NCBI GenBank assembly: GCA_022376925.1
Contig: JAIOJX010000004.1
Location: 172,017,501 to 172,081,500, forward strand
DNA: 64,000 nucleotides
Origin: Tragulus kanchil
Taxonomy: Eukaryota; Chordata; Mammalia; Artiodactyla; Tragulidae
Reading direction: 5' to 3'
The notes below the pieces were generated by a model that saw only the letters and a program-made list of their open reading frames with translations, had not been told where the DNA came from and ran no database searches. Both the position numbers and the translations under genes were made by a program. This document shows positions 12,301-24,300 of this stretch, piece after piece. Positions within the stretch are counted from its first letter, which is position 1. Every line of letters begins with the position of its first letter.

Positions 12301-15300
12301 GGAAGGAGGAGGAAATCTATGCCTGTTTGGCCTTTACACCTAAAACTGCCAAAGCTAGGCTTCCCTGGTGGTCCAGTGGGTAAGGACACTGCCTTGCAGT
12401 GCAAGGGGCGCTGGTTCGATTCCTAGCCTGGGAGGATCCCACGTGCCGTGGAGCGGCTGGACTGATGTGTCCAATTACCGGGCCGGAGCTCTGGAGCACA
12501 TGCGCCCAGAGCCAGTGCTCTGCAGTGAGGGAGGCCACTGCGATGGGAGGCCCAGACGGGCCAAAGAACAAAGATAAATGAATGAAAGATCAACAGAAGT
12601 GGCCAAAAAAAAAAAAACTGCCAAAGCTGCCCCACAGCGCCTGGTGAGCGCCTGGTCATGGTGGAGAAGGCATGGAGTTAGTACCGTCAGGCGTTCTGAG
12701 AGAGAGACCACACTCACGTAGCTTTACCACAGTGTAGAGTGGTGATTGTTACATCATTTTATTATTATTAATCATTTTATTATTAGTCTGTTGTTCAGTT
12801 GCCAAGCCGTGTCCGAGTCTTTGCGACCCCCTGGCCGGCAGCCCGCCAGGCTTCCCTGTCCTTCCGCAGCTCCCGGAGCTTGCTCAGACTCATGTCCACT
12901 GACTCAGTGATGCCATCCAACCACCTCCTCCTCTGCTGCCCTCTTCTCGTCCTTTCCTCAGTCTTCCCCAGCATCAGGGGCTTTTCCAGTGAGTCGTTGG
13001 TTCACATCAGGTGGCCAAAGTATATTAGAGTTCAGCTTCAGCATCCGTCCTTCCAGTGAATACTGAGGGCTGATTTCCTTTAGGATGGACTGGTTTGATC
13101 TCCTTCCTGTCCAAGAGGCTCTCAGGAGTCTTCTCCAGCACCGCACTGGAAAGCATCAGTTCTTGGCTGCTCAGCCTTCTTTAGGGTCCACCTCTCGTGT
13201 CCATACATGAGCACTGGAAAGACCATGGCTTTGACTAGACAGACCATTGTTGGCAAAGTGATGTCTCTTCTCTTTAATAGACTGTCTAGGTTTGCTTTCC
13301 TTCCAGTGAGCGGATGTCCAGGTTTCTTGGCTGCAGTCACTGTCCGCAGTAACTTTGGCACCCAAGAAGACAGTCTGTCAGTGTTTCTGTTTTTCTCTGC
13401 CTATTTGCCGTGAAGTCATGGGACCCGGCGCCATGGTCTTCGTTTTCTCAATGCTGAGTTCTAAGCCAGCCTTTTCAGTCTCCTCTTTCACCTTCATTAA
13501 GAGGCTCTTTAGTTCCTCTTTCTGCCATGAGGGTGGTGTCATCTGCCTGGCTAGCCATTGTTGTTAACCAGCCTGAGTGTAGGCTAACCAGTGTGGTTGA
13601 CCAGGCTGGGTGTAGCTAACCAGAGTTACTCTCCAGCCTGCATGTGGCTAAATCGAGCCATTGACCAGCCGCTGACCGGCACAGTCCTTGGGGTCAGGAC
13701 GTGGAAAGTGCGTGCCTGCTTCAAGACAGCCACTGGCTGGTCAGAGGGGCTTTGCTGGGATCGATCAGCTGCTCCTAGCCTGGCCTCCAGCCAGTGGCAT
13801 CCCCGTCACGGGACAGAGGGAAGACCCGCCCCCCAGCCTCTCCTGCCTCCCCGCCCCCAGCCATATCGTCCCTCCCACAACCGGACCCTCTGGGCCCCGC
13901 CACGCGCCTCCCTGGAGCCCGTGCCCTGGGCAGCACGTGCTGGGTGATGGGTGTTTAAGGGACCCTTGGACGAGCGTTCCTGCCCCACTCCGACTTCAGT
14001 GTCCACTGACTCAGTGATGCCATCCAACCACCTCCTCCTCTGCTGCCCTCTTCGTCCTTTCCTCAGTCTTCCCCAGCATCAGGGGCTTTTCCAGTGAGTC
14101 GTTGGTTCACATCAGGTGGCCAAAGTATATTAGAGTTCAGCTTCAGCATCCGTCCTTCCAGTGAATACTGAGGGCTGATTTCCTTTAGGATGGACTGGTT
14201 TGATCTCCTTCCTGTCCAAGAGGCTCTCAGGAGTCTTCTCCAGCACCGCACTGGAAAGCATCAGTTCTTGGCTGCTCAGCCTTCTTTAGGGTCCACCTCT
14301 CGTGTCCATACATGAGCACTGGAAAGACCATGGCTTTGACTAGACAGACCATTGTTGGCAAAGTGATGTCTCTTCTCTTTAATAGACTGTCTAGGTTTGC
14401 TTTCCTTCCAGTGAGCGGATGTCCAGGTTTCTTGGCTGCAGTCACTGTCCGCAGTAACTTTGGCACCCAAGAAGACAGTCTGTCAGTGTTTCTGTTTTTC
14501 TCTGCCTATTTGCCGTGAAGTCATGGGACCCGGCGCCATGGTCTTCGTTTTCTCAATGCTGAGTTCTAAGCCAGCCTTTTCAGTCTCCTCTTTCACCTTC
14601 ATTAAGAGGCTCTTTAGTTCCTCTTTCTGCCATGAGGGTGGTGTCATCTGCCTGGCTAGCCATTGTTGTTAACCAGCCTGAGTGTAGGCTAACCAGTGTG
14701 GTTGACCAGGCTGGGTGTAGCTAACCAGAGTTACTCTCCAGCCTGCATGTGGCTAAATCGAGCCATTGACCAGCCGCTGACCGGCACAGTCCTTGGGGTC
14801 AGGACGTGGAAAGTGCGTGCCTGCTTCAAGACAGCCACTGGCTGGTCAGAGGGGCTTTGCTGGGATCGATCAGCTGCTCCTAGCCTGGCCTCCAGCCAGT
14901 GGCATCCCCGTCACGGGACAGAGGGAAGACCCGCCCCCCAGCCTCTCCTGCCTCCCCGCCCCCAGCCATATCGTCCCTCCCACAACCGGACCCTCTGGGC
15001 CCCGCCACGCGCCTCCCTGGAGCCCGTGCCCTGGGCAGCACGTGCTGGGTGATGGGTGTTTAAGGGGACCCTTGGACGAGGCGCAGCGGCACTTTGTGGG
15101 TTGTTGAAAGTGTGGGTGAGTGCGGCGGGGGCCTCCTGCAGGGTGACCTGGAGCCGCTCTCCGTGGGGCCTCTGTGTCCGTTGTGCGAGTGGCATCCACA
15201 GGATCTGACCAGCTTCTCTCACGGAGCCTCGAGTCCTCGGGGCTTGTCCACGTGTTGCCCGTGAGGGGCACCACGCGGTGCTGACCCAGCACGCACTGGC

Positions 15301-18300
15301 GGACCCGGGCTGCTTCCGGCTCTGGCCGCTGTGACTCACGCTGCTGTGAGCGTGGGTCCTGGCTCCACCCTCTGCGGAGTCCTGGCTCCCGGCTCTCCGG
15401 GGCACACCCGGGCGGGGCGCTGCGGGGTCCTGTGGCCCATCGGTGTTGGATCCTCGGGGGACCACCTGCGGTTGTCCCCAGAACGTCTCTGGGTCTCGGG
15501 AAGCGCTGGCTCAAGTAGGCAGCGGCCTGGTGGGAGCACAGGCGTCTGGCCCGTCCTCACCCGGGGCTCCTGTTGCAGAGGGCCCCACGGCCAGGCCGGC
15601 CAGCCGCAGAGCCACCCCCCGGACGGCGCCCCCGCAGCCCGGCGCGGAGACGGAGGCCCCCTTCAGGCGGCGGAAGAGGCACCCCGAGGAGCCCGGGCAG
15701 TTCGCCGTCGCCCTGGTCATCGTCTACCGGACGCTGGGGCAGCTCCTGCCGGAGCACTACGACCCGGATCGCCGCAGCCTCAGGTAAGGCTGGCTTCAGG
15801 AGGGGGAGGGGGATATTTCCAGAAGGTTCCAAGGCATCTAGACCAAGTCAAAATCTAGACCACCGGAACATCCGTACAGGGACACTGCACAGCAGCGACC
15901 ACTGCCCCGGGATCTGGGTCTACCTAGTGCTTCCGCCAGGAACGCCCCTCCCCGGCAGAAGCCGCCAGCTCGGCGTGTCCTTCCTGTGCGGAGCGTCGGT
16001 CCCCACTCACTTGGCTGCCAGCAGCCCCGGTGGCCCCAGCACCCAGTTGTCCGTTCGCTAAGTCGTGTCTGACTCTCTGTGACCCCGTGAACTGCAGCAC
16101 CAGGCTCCTCTGTCCCTCACCGTCGCCCAGAGCGTGCTCAGATCCACGCGTGTCGAGCCCGTGGTGCCATCCCGCCACCCCTCCCTCTGCCGCCCCTTCC
16201 CCTCCTGCCTTCAGGCTCGCCCAGCGTCGCGGTCTCTTCCAGTCCGTCGGCTGCCCTCACCAAGGGCGGCCCAGTGACCACTGGCTGAAGGAGTAACTGC
16301 CGCCCCAGGGCTTCGGGGCCTGAGCAGAGGCGGCCCCCACCGGAGGCTTCGCTCTTTCACCCTGAGAGTGACTTTCCGGCTCCTGCCGGGGTGCCGGCTC
16401 TTCATCCGCGTCCCTCCCGGGCGCTGGACGAGAGGCCTCCCTGATCCACGACCGCGTTCCTTTTTCTGGACGATCCCCGAGGGCCGGGCTTGGGCCGTGC
16501 TGTTCCTACGTTGTGGGGCCTGACCCCTCATGCGTTCCTTCTCTTCATTTTAAATTTCCAAAGTCCGCCTTGGTCCCAGAGGGGACCCTGCGCTCACCTG
16601 TCGGTGGTAGGACCTCTGCCACTCCCGCACGCTTCCTCCCCCGTGACCGGCTGCGCCCCCCGAGGGCAGAGGCAGCGGCCTGAGCTCCCGCCGCCGGGCT
16701 CCCCGGAGACGCGCCCGCGCCGCACACAGGCCCATCCTGTGCTCCGCTTTCTGCCCGCAGGCTGCCGACCCGGCCCGTCATCAACACGCCGGTGGTGAGC
16801 GCGGTGGTGTACCGGACGCTGGGGCAGCTCCTGCCGGAGCACTACGACCCGGATCGCCGCAGCCTCAGGTAAGGCTGGCTTCAGGAGGGGAGGGATATTT
16901 CCAGAAGGTTCCAAGGCATCTAGACCAAGTCAAAATCTAGACCACCGGAACATCCGTACAGGGACACTGCACAGCAGCGACCACTGCCCCGGGATCTGGG
17001 TCTACCTAGTGCTTCCGCCAGGAACGCCCCTCCCCGGCAGAAGCCGCCAGCTCGGCGTGTCCTTCCTGTGCGGAGCGTCGGTCCCCACTCACTTGGCTGC
17101 CAGCAGCCCCGGTGGCCCCAGCACCCAGTTGTCCGTTCGCTAAGTCGTGTCTGACTCTCTGTGACCCCGTGAACTGCAGCACCAGGCTCCTCTGTCCCTC
17201 ACCGTCGCCCAGAGCGTGCTCAGATCCACGCGTGTCGAGCCCGTGGTGCCATCCCGCCACCCCTCCCTCTGCCGCCCCTTCCCCTCCTGCCTTCAGGCTC
17301 GCCCAGCGTCGCGGTCTCTTCCAGTCCGTCGGCTGCCCTCACCAAGGGCGGCCCAGTGACCACTGGCTGAAGGAGTAACTGCCGCCCCAGGGCTTCGGGG
17401 CCTGAGCAGAGGCGGCCCCCACCGGAGGCTTCGCTCTTTCACCCTGAGAGTGACTTTCCGGCTCCTGCCGGGGTGCCGGCTCTTCATCCGCGTCCCTCCC
17501 GGGCGCTGGACGAGAGGCCTCCCTGATCCACGACCGCGTTCCTTTTTCTGGACGATCCCCGAGGGCCGGGCTTGGGCCGTGCTGTTCCTACGTTGTGGGG
17601 CCTGACCCCTCATGCGTTCCTTCTCTTCATTTTAAATTTCCAAAGTCCGCCTTGGTCCCAGAGGGGACCCTGCGCTCACCTGTCGGTGGTAGGACCTCTG
17701 CCACTCCCGCACGCTTCCTCCCCCGTGACCGGCTGCGCCCCCCGAGGGCAGAGGCAGCGGCCTGAGCTCCCGCTCGCCGGGGCTCCCCCGGAGACGCGCC
17801 CGGCGCCGCACACAGGCCCATCCTGTGCTCCGCTTTCTGCCCGCAGGCTGCCGACCCGGCCCGTCATCAACACGCCGGTGGTGAGCGCGGTGGTGTACAG
17901 CGAGGGGGCCCCGCTGCCCGGCCCCCCGGAGAGGCCCGTGCTGGTGGAGTACGCCCTCCTGGAGACCGAGGAGCGCACCAAGCCCGTCTGCGTGTTCTGG
18001 AACCACTCCATCGCGTAAGGACGGCGGCACCCTGCCCCAGCGCCCCGTGTCTCCGGGGGCTCTGCGGAGGCCGGTGCCCGCCCCGGGTCCCCAGCGCCCT
18101 GCGGGCAGAGTGTCCGGGGGCAGCCCTGCGTGGCCCGCTGCCCCCTTTCGTCCCTCCTGGGGGTGCCAGCTCCCCGGTGGACACACAGTCACACACGCGT
18201 GCACACACGTCCGCAGGCATACGCAATGATCTCTCGTGCCCCCGGCGCGGAGACAGGGCCGCTCAGCGACGGGACTCCTCCCGGCAGGGGCTCCGTCCTC

Positions 18301-21300
18301 CACCGGCGAGGTGGGGGCTCGCTCCGGGCGCACGCGGGCAGCGGGGCTCAGGGACAGCCCAGGGTCCTCTCAGCCATCCCCGAGGCCCGCGCGGCCGCTG
18401 CTGGGCTTGGCTCTGCCCCTCAGCGGCCCCGCCCACGTCAGCACAGCCGTTTACCTCGACCCGCCCCCAGGCTTGCACCCGGGACAGAGTTCTGTGCTCG
18501 CGGCCCTGCAGCCCAGACCCTCCTGAAACCGTGGGTCCCTGGACTGAGCCACTCCCGTGTGCTTGCCCGGACAGTCCCGTGGCAGAGGGGCCGGGTGGGC
18601 TAGGGTCCCTGGGGGCGCAGAGTCGGACACCACGGGAGCAGCTGAGCTCGCACACTCAGGCTGAGTGATGTCCGCCCCGGGCGCGCTGCCGGGCGCTGGG
18701 CGGGCACCCCCGCGGCGCGGCAGGGTGGGCTCTGCTCTGTGGAGGCCACGCGTCACTCCCCCCGCCCCCGCATTTTCCAAACTCTAGTTAATGAGCAGCC
18801 GGCACAGCGCCTGGAGGGCTGCAGACGGTTGGCTTAGAAACGAGAAGGAAGGGCCCACTTTCACAAGGAGGGCGGCGCTGAGGTCGGCCGGGCACGCGCT
18901 GGGCTCGGCTGTCTCTCGGGGTCACTTGATGGGGCCCCGGCAGTTAGCCGGGCTCTCATTAGCGACCCCCCCAGGACCCGGCCCGTCATCAACACGCCGG
19001 TGGTGAGCGCGGTGGTGTACAGCGAGGGGGCCCCGCTGCCCGGCCCCCCGGAGAGGCCCGTGCTGGTGGAGTACGCCCTCCTGGAGACCGAGGAGCGCAC
19101 CAAGCCCGTCTGCGTGTTCTGGAACCACTCCATCGCGTGGACGGCGGCACCCTGCCCCAGCGCCCCGTGTCTCCGGGGGCTCTGCGGAGGCCGGTGCCCG
19201 CCCCGGGTCCCCAGCGCCCTGCGGGCAGAGTGTCCGGGGGCAGCCCTGCGTGGCCCGCTGCCCCCTTTCGTCCCTCCTGGGGGTGCCAGCTCCCCGGTGG
19301 ACACACAGTCACACACGCGTGCACACACGTCCGCAGGCATACGCAATGATCTCTCGTGCCCCCGGCGCGGAGACAGGGCCGCTCAGCGACGGGACTCCTC
19401 CCGGCAGGGGCTCCGTCCTCCACCGGCGAGGTGGGGGCTCGCTCCGGGCGCACGCGGGCAGCGGGGCTCAGGGACAGCCCAGGGTCCTCTCAGCCATCCC
19501 CGAGGCCCGCGCGGCCGCTGCTGGGCTTGGCTCTGCCCCTCAGCGGCCCCGCCCACGTCAGCACAGCCGTTTACCTCCCCCCGCCCCCAGGCTTGCACCC
19601 GGGACAGAGTTCTGTGCTCGCGGCCCTGCAGCCCAGACCCTCCTGAAACCGTGGGTCCCTGGACTGAGCCACTCCCGTGTGCTTGCCCGGACAGTCCCGT
19701 GGCAGAGGGGCCGGGTGGGCTAGGGTCCCTGGGGGCGCAGAGTCGGACACCACGGGAGCAGCTGAGCTCGCACACTCAGGCTGAGTGATGTCCGCCCCGG
19801 GCGCGCTGCCGGGCGCTGGGCGGGCACCCCCGCGGCGCGGCAGGGTGGGCTCTGCTCTGTGGAGGCCACGCGTCACTCCCCCCGCCCCCGCATTTTCCAA
19901 ACTCTAGTTAATGAGCAGCCGGCACAGCGCCTGGAGGGCTGCAGACGGTTGGCTTAGAAACGAGAAGGAAGGGCCCACTTTCACAAGGAGGGCGGCGCTG
20001 AGGTCGGCCGGGCACGCGCTGGGCTCGGCTGTCTCTCGGGGTCACTTGATGGGGCCCCGGCAGTTAGCCGGGCTCTCATTAGCCTCTGCATTGTGCTGCA
20101 CCTGCTAGCCTCGATCTCCAAGTTCTGGGCCAACACGCGTTAGCCTTCGGATCCCATTTCACAGATAAATTAACTAAGGATCAGAGACGTGGCTTGGCTT
20201 TCCCAGAGTTGCGTAGGGCAGGGCTCAGCGGCAGCCTGTCGTCTGGGGCCCCCCGTCAGTCAGACAGGGTAATAATGGGGCCCGCTTCCAGGCGGCTGCC
20301 GTAAAACATTGTGCAACCTGAAGATGAAAGTGTGAAGCGGATGTAGCGCGTTTCTTCCTAAATCATTGAGACTCCAAAGGGGACTGAAGCCCAAAGAGGC
20401 CGTGTGAACAACTGACTAATGTCTCCCACAAAGGGCCGTGACACCCGCTGAGGTTTTACTGCTGGATGACGTGTCCCCGGGAGCCTCAGAGGCGGCTCCT
20501 TGGAGGCCCGCAGAGGGGAGGGCACGGGTGCACACGTCCCGGGGGCCGCCAGGCTGGGTCCTCACAGCAGGGACGGGCGCCCGGCCGGGGCACAGCCAGG
20601 CGGTTGCTGGGGCTCCGGCGAGGGCGGGGGGCCGTGGAGACCCCCCTCACCCCCTTCTCTCTGCAGCATCGGTGGGACGGGAGCGTGGTCGGCCAGAGGC
20701 TGTGAACTGCTGTCCCGAAACCGGACCCACGTCTCCTGCCAGTGCAGCCACGTGACCAGCTCGGCCGTGCTCATGGATGTGTCCCGGCGTGAGGTGGGCG
20801 CCACCCCCAGGGCAGCCCGGCCCGCCCGGCGAGCGTGCCCAGGGCCCTCCCAGTGGGAAGTGGCCGGGCCCCCACAGCCTCCCTTCCGCCTGTTCTCTCT
20901 TTCCTTCTAAGAGCTCTGAACAAACTGAAGCCACGACACCGTGTCCCAGGAGGGCTGCCTAGACTCTGTTAGGATTTCCGTAATCAGATGCCCTGAGGAA
21001 GGTTCTCAGAGAGGCCAGGTTGTGCGTTACAAGCCGTGCTGGCCTCCCCGCGCCTGGGGCTGGAAGGAGGCTGCGGGCGTGTGTGCACCGCGCTTCAGCA
21101 GGCCGCGCCGCAGCCCGTCGGGTGACGCGGTTTCCTGTGCACTCGAAACTTGAAGGAGGAACAGAGGCGGCGGGCAGGAACCACTGAAGTATTTCCCCTC
21201 ACGGCGGCGCACGCTGCCCTGGGAGGAGGCCCGGCGAGGCGTCGCAGCGGCAGAGGGCAGCTCCTGTTTAACCTGGGGCCTCGGCGGGCCTCCCGGGCGG

Positions 21301-24300
21301 CGGGGGCCCGGGGAGCAGAGCGGGGTCTGCCCGGCGAGGCGTGGACGAGCGTCCGGGGGCCGCACCCTGTTTCCAGGCCTGTGCTCTGCCTTGGGCGGGC
21401 AGGCCGTTGAGGCCGTCGTCCCTCCCAGGACCCCGGTCTGCAGCAGTCCAGAGCCTGTCACATTCTTGGGAGGTGACGCAGGGTGACAACAGCAGACGAG
21501 ACGGGCGACAGCAGAGACCACGCCTCTGGGCACTAAGGCAGCAAGGCTTCCATGGGCAGGAGCGCTTTCCAGCAGGAGCGGCTGGCTCCCGGCCTGGAGA
21601 GAGTTAATTGTGAAGGCTCTCTGTCCCTGGAGGCGTGGGGCTGGGCGAGCTCCCTCGTGGCCAGGCGGTGCTGACTCAGAGGCAGAGCCAGCGGAAGGCA
21701 GGCCAGGTGGACGAGACTAAGCTCGAGCAGGAATCTAGGTCCCCACCCCGGACGCGTCCCAGCCTCGGGCGTGGGTGCTGCCGCGGCCCCCCAGCACTCG
21801 GTGCCCGCACCCCGTCCCACCCAGGCCTCCTCCCCGCGCCCCCCCAGGCACCCGGCTCCCAGCTCTGTGTGAGTTTGGAACCCCACACAGAGCTTTCTAG
21901 AAGTGACCGTAGAACCGAGCTGTTTGTTCCCTAAGTCCCGAGCCTCCACTGCACCCTGGGTCCTGGACGCGTGTCCTATTTTGCAAAAAAATAAAACAGA
22001 GGAGATACTGATTTCCTGCAGCTGTGGCACCTCTGCCGTTGGGGTGAACTGAGACTGAAGGTCTCTCAGCTCGGAATTCAGGTGGACAGGCCCTGCACCT
22101 GCCAGACAGCAAGGGTCACGTGTGAGGCTTCTGCCTCTTTAACTTTCTCTTGTGGCAAAACACACACGGCGCGAACGTCACCGCCTCGGCCCCGGTGTCC
22201 AGCTGGGGGCCCCGTGTGCGTCCGTGGGGTGTACGGCACTCGCCCAGCTCCTCCAGGACGTGGCGGTCACCCCCGACCGTTGGGCTGGTTTCCGCCCCCG
22301 AGAGCCACGCCGTGGTCCCACGGGCGCCTGCCCACGGTGGAAAGACGCGGCGGTGTCCCGATGGGGCCCACGCGCCGCCGAGCCGCGGCCCTCACGCGCG
22401 CTCCTGCCTCTCGCCCGCCCGCCCGCAGCACGGGGAGGTCCTGCCTCTGAAGATCGTGACCTACGCGGCCGTGTCCCTGTCGCTGGCCGCCCTGCTGGTG
22501 GCCTTCGTGCTCTTGGCGCTGGCGCGGACGCTGCGCTCCAACCTGCGCGGCATCCACAGGAACCTCGCCGCGGGGCTCTTCTCCTCCCAGCTGGTCTTCG
22601 TCGTCGGCATCGCTCAGACGGAAAACCCGGTGAGGCCCGCCCCGCCCACCCATGGCCTCCCAGGAGGCCTCCTGCGCGCGCACGCTGTCCACGCTGGAGC
22701 CGGGGCGGGGGGTTCCCCTCGTCTTCTCACGGAACGGGTGGAGTGTCCGCGGCTGTTCCCAGCGGCGGGTGCAGCCGGGAGTCTGGTGGGAAGTTGGAGA
22801 CTCAGGCCCAGCCAGCGGGCTCGTTGCTTTGCCCCCGGCAGGAATCCCCCTCCGAGATCACCTCGGGCGCCAGAGGCTCTGTCCACATCAGCTCTCACGT
22901 TCCCGATCCAGACGCTAGTGATTTCGTCAGAAAGTACCCGTTGCGAGGCCCCAGAGTCCCGCGAGTCCCCTGAGTGTGAAGCTGACCCTGAGGGCAGCGC
23001 CGCCCAGCCCTGCACTTGCTGGGAAGCCTTGGCCGCCCTCTCTGTGAAAGCCCAGGCGTTCAGGACGGGCCCGGAGCTCAGCGATGCGGTGGGCGTGGGG
23101 AGGGGGTCCACAGGGCTGACGAGAAGGGAGAGGAGGGGGAGGGAATGGGTGGGCCCCTGGGGGTCGTGTGGGTTCGTGGGGAGCTGCATGGGCTCCTGGA
23201 AGTTATGGTTAGGTGATTATACATCTGATATGATGGGCCTCAGAGAAAAATCCAGATCAGTCTGCAGACATATTCTAAGAACTAATTAAAGAGTTTAGCA
23301 AGGCAGGTGCCTGTGAGAGGGTAGGTGTGTGTAATCAGTTGCATTCTGGCCCACCAGCCGCAGCGTCTTTAAAATGTAGCTCACAGAGGAGGGGGAGGTG
23401 ACCGCAGCGAGAGGCCCTGCTAGAGACTGCGGCAGTCTGGCTTCTGGGAGCAGAGGAGATTTGCTGGCCGAGCCACGCCGTGGCCCCAGGCGCCTGCCTG
23501 CGCTCACCTGCGCTCCCCCCCCCAGCACGGGGAGGTCCTGCCTCTGAAGATCGTGACCTACGCGGCCGTGTCCCTGTCGCTGGCCGCCCTGCTGGTGGCC
23601 TTCGTGCTCTTGGCGCTGGCGCGGACGCTGCGCTCCAACCTGCGCGGCATCCACAGGAACCTCGCCGCGGGGCTCTTCTCCTCCCAGCTGGTCTTCGTCG
23701 TCGGCATCGCTCAGACGGAAAACCCGGTGAGGCCCGCCCCGCCCACCCATGGCCTCCCAGGAGGCCTCCTGCGCGCGCACGCTGTCCACGCTGGAGCCGG
23801 GGCGGGGGGTTCCCCTCGTCTTCTCACGGAACGGGTGGAGTGTCCGCGGCTGTTCCCAGCGGCGGGTGCAGCCGGGAGTCTGGTGGGAAGTTGGAGACTC
23901 AGGCCCAGCCAGCGGGCTCGTTGCTTTGCCCCCGGCAGGAATCCCCCTCCGAGATCACCTCGGGCGCCAGAGGCTCTGTCCACATCAGCTCTCACGTTCC
24001 CGATCCAGACGCTAGTGATTTCGTCAGAAAGTACCCGTTGCGAGGCCCCAGAGTCCCGCGAGTCCCCTGAGTGTGAAGCTGACCCTGAGGGCAGCGCCGC
24101 CCAGCCCTGCACTTGCTGGGAAGCCTTGGCCGCCCTCTCTGTGAAAGCCCAGGCGTTCAGGACGGGCCCGGAGCTCAGCGATGCGGTGGGCGTGGGGAGG
24201 GGGTCCACAGGGCTGACGAGAAGGGAGAGGAGGGGGAGGGAATGGGTGGGCCCCTGGGGGTCGTGTGGGTTCGTGGGGAGCTGCATGGGCTCCTGGAAGT

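Larger units (their letters stand above)
12893..15081 (+). repeat. Tandem duplication 5 (BovB LINE and intron)
   Basis: 12893-13974 and 13998-15081, offset 1,105. Cuts through a BovB element. Confidence 0.95.
15725..17895 (+). repeat. Tandem duplication 6 (exon chimera)
   Basis: 15725-16811 and 16810-17895, offset 1,082-1,085. Both edges lie inside exons. Confidence 0.95.

Noticed and set aside
12787..13560. Active retroelement coding capacity
   Set aside because: The BovB reverse-transcriptase remnant is 5'-truncated and split by frameshifts and stops.
15331..15578. Extension of the 15579 exon to the left
   Set aside because: The frame is open upstream, but the acceptor ctgttgcag and the codon phase from the previous exon fix the start at 15579.
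22150..23289. Plus-strand open frame of about 380 codons containing the TM1-TM2 exon
   Set aside because: It reads through clear splice sites into intron sequence on both sides; only 22429-22629 is coding.
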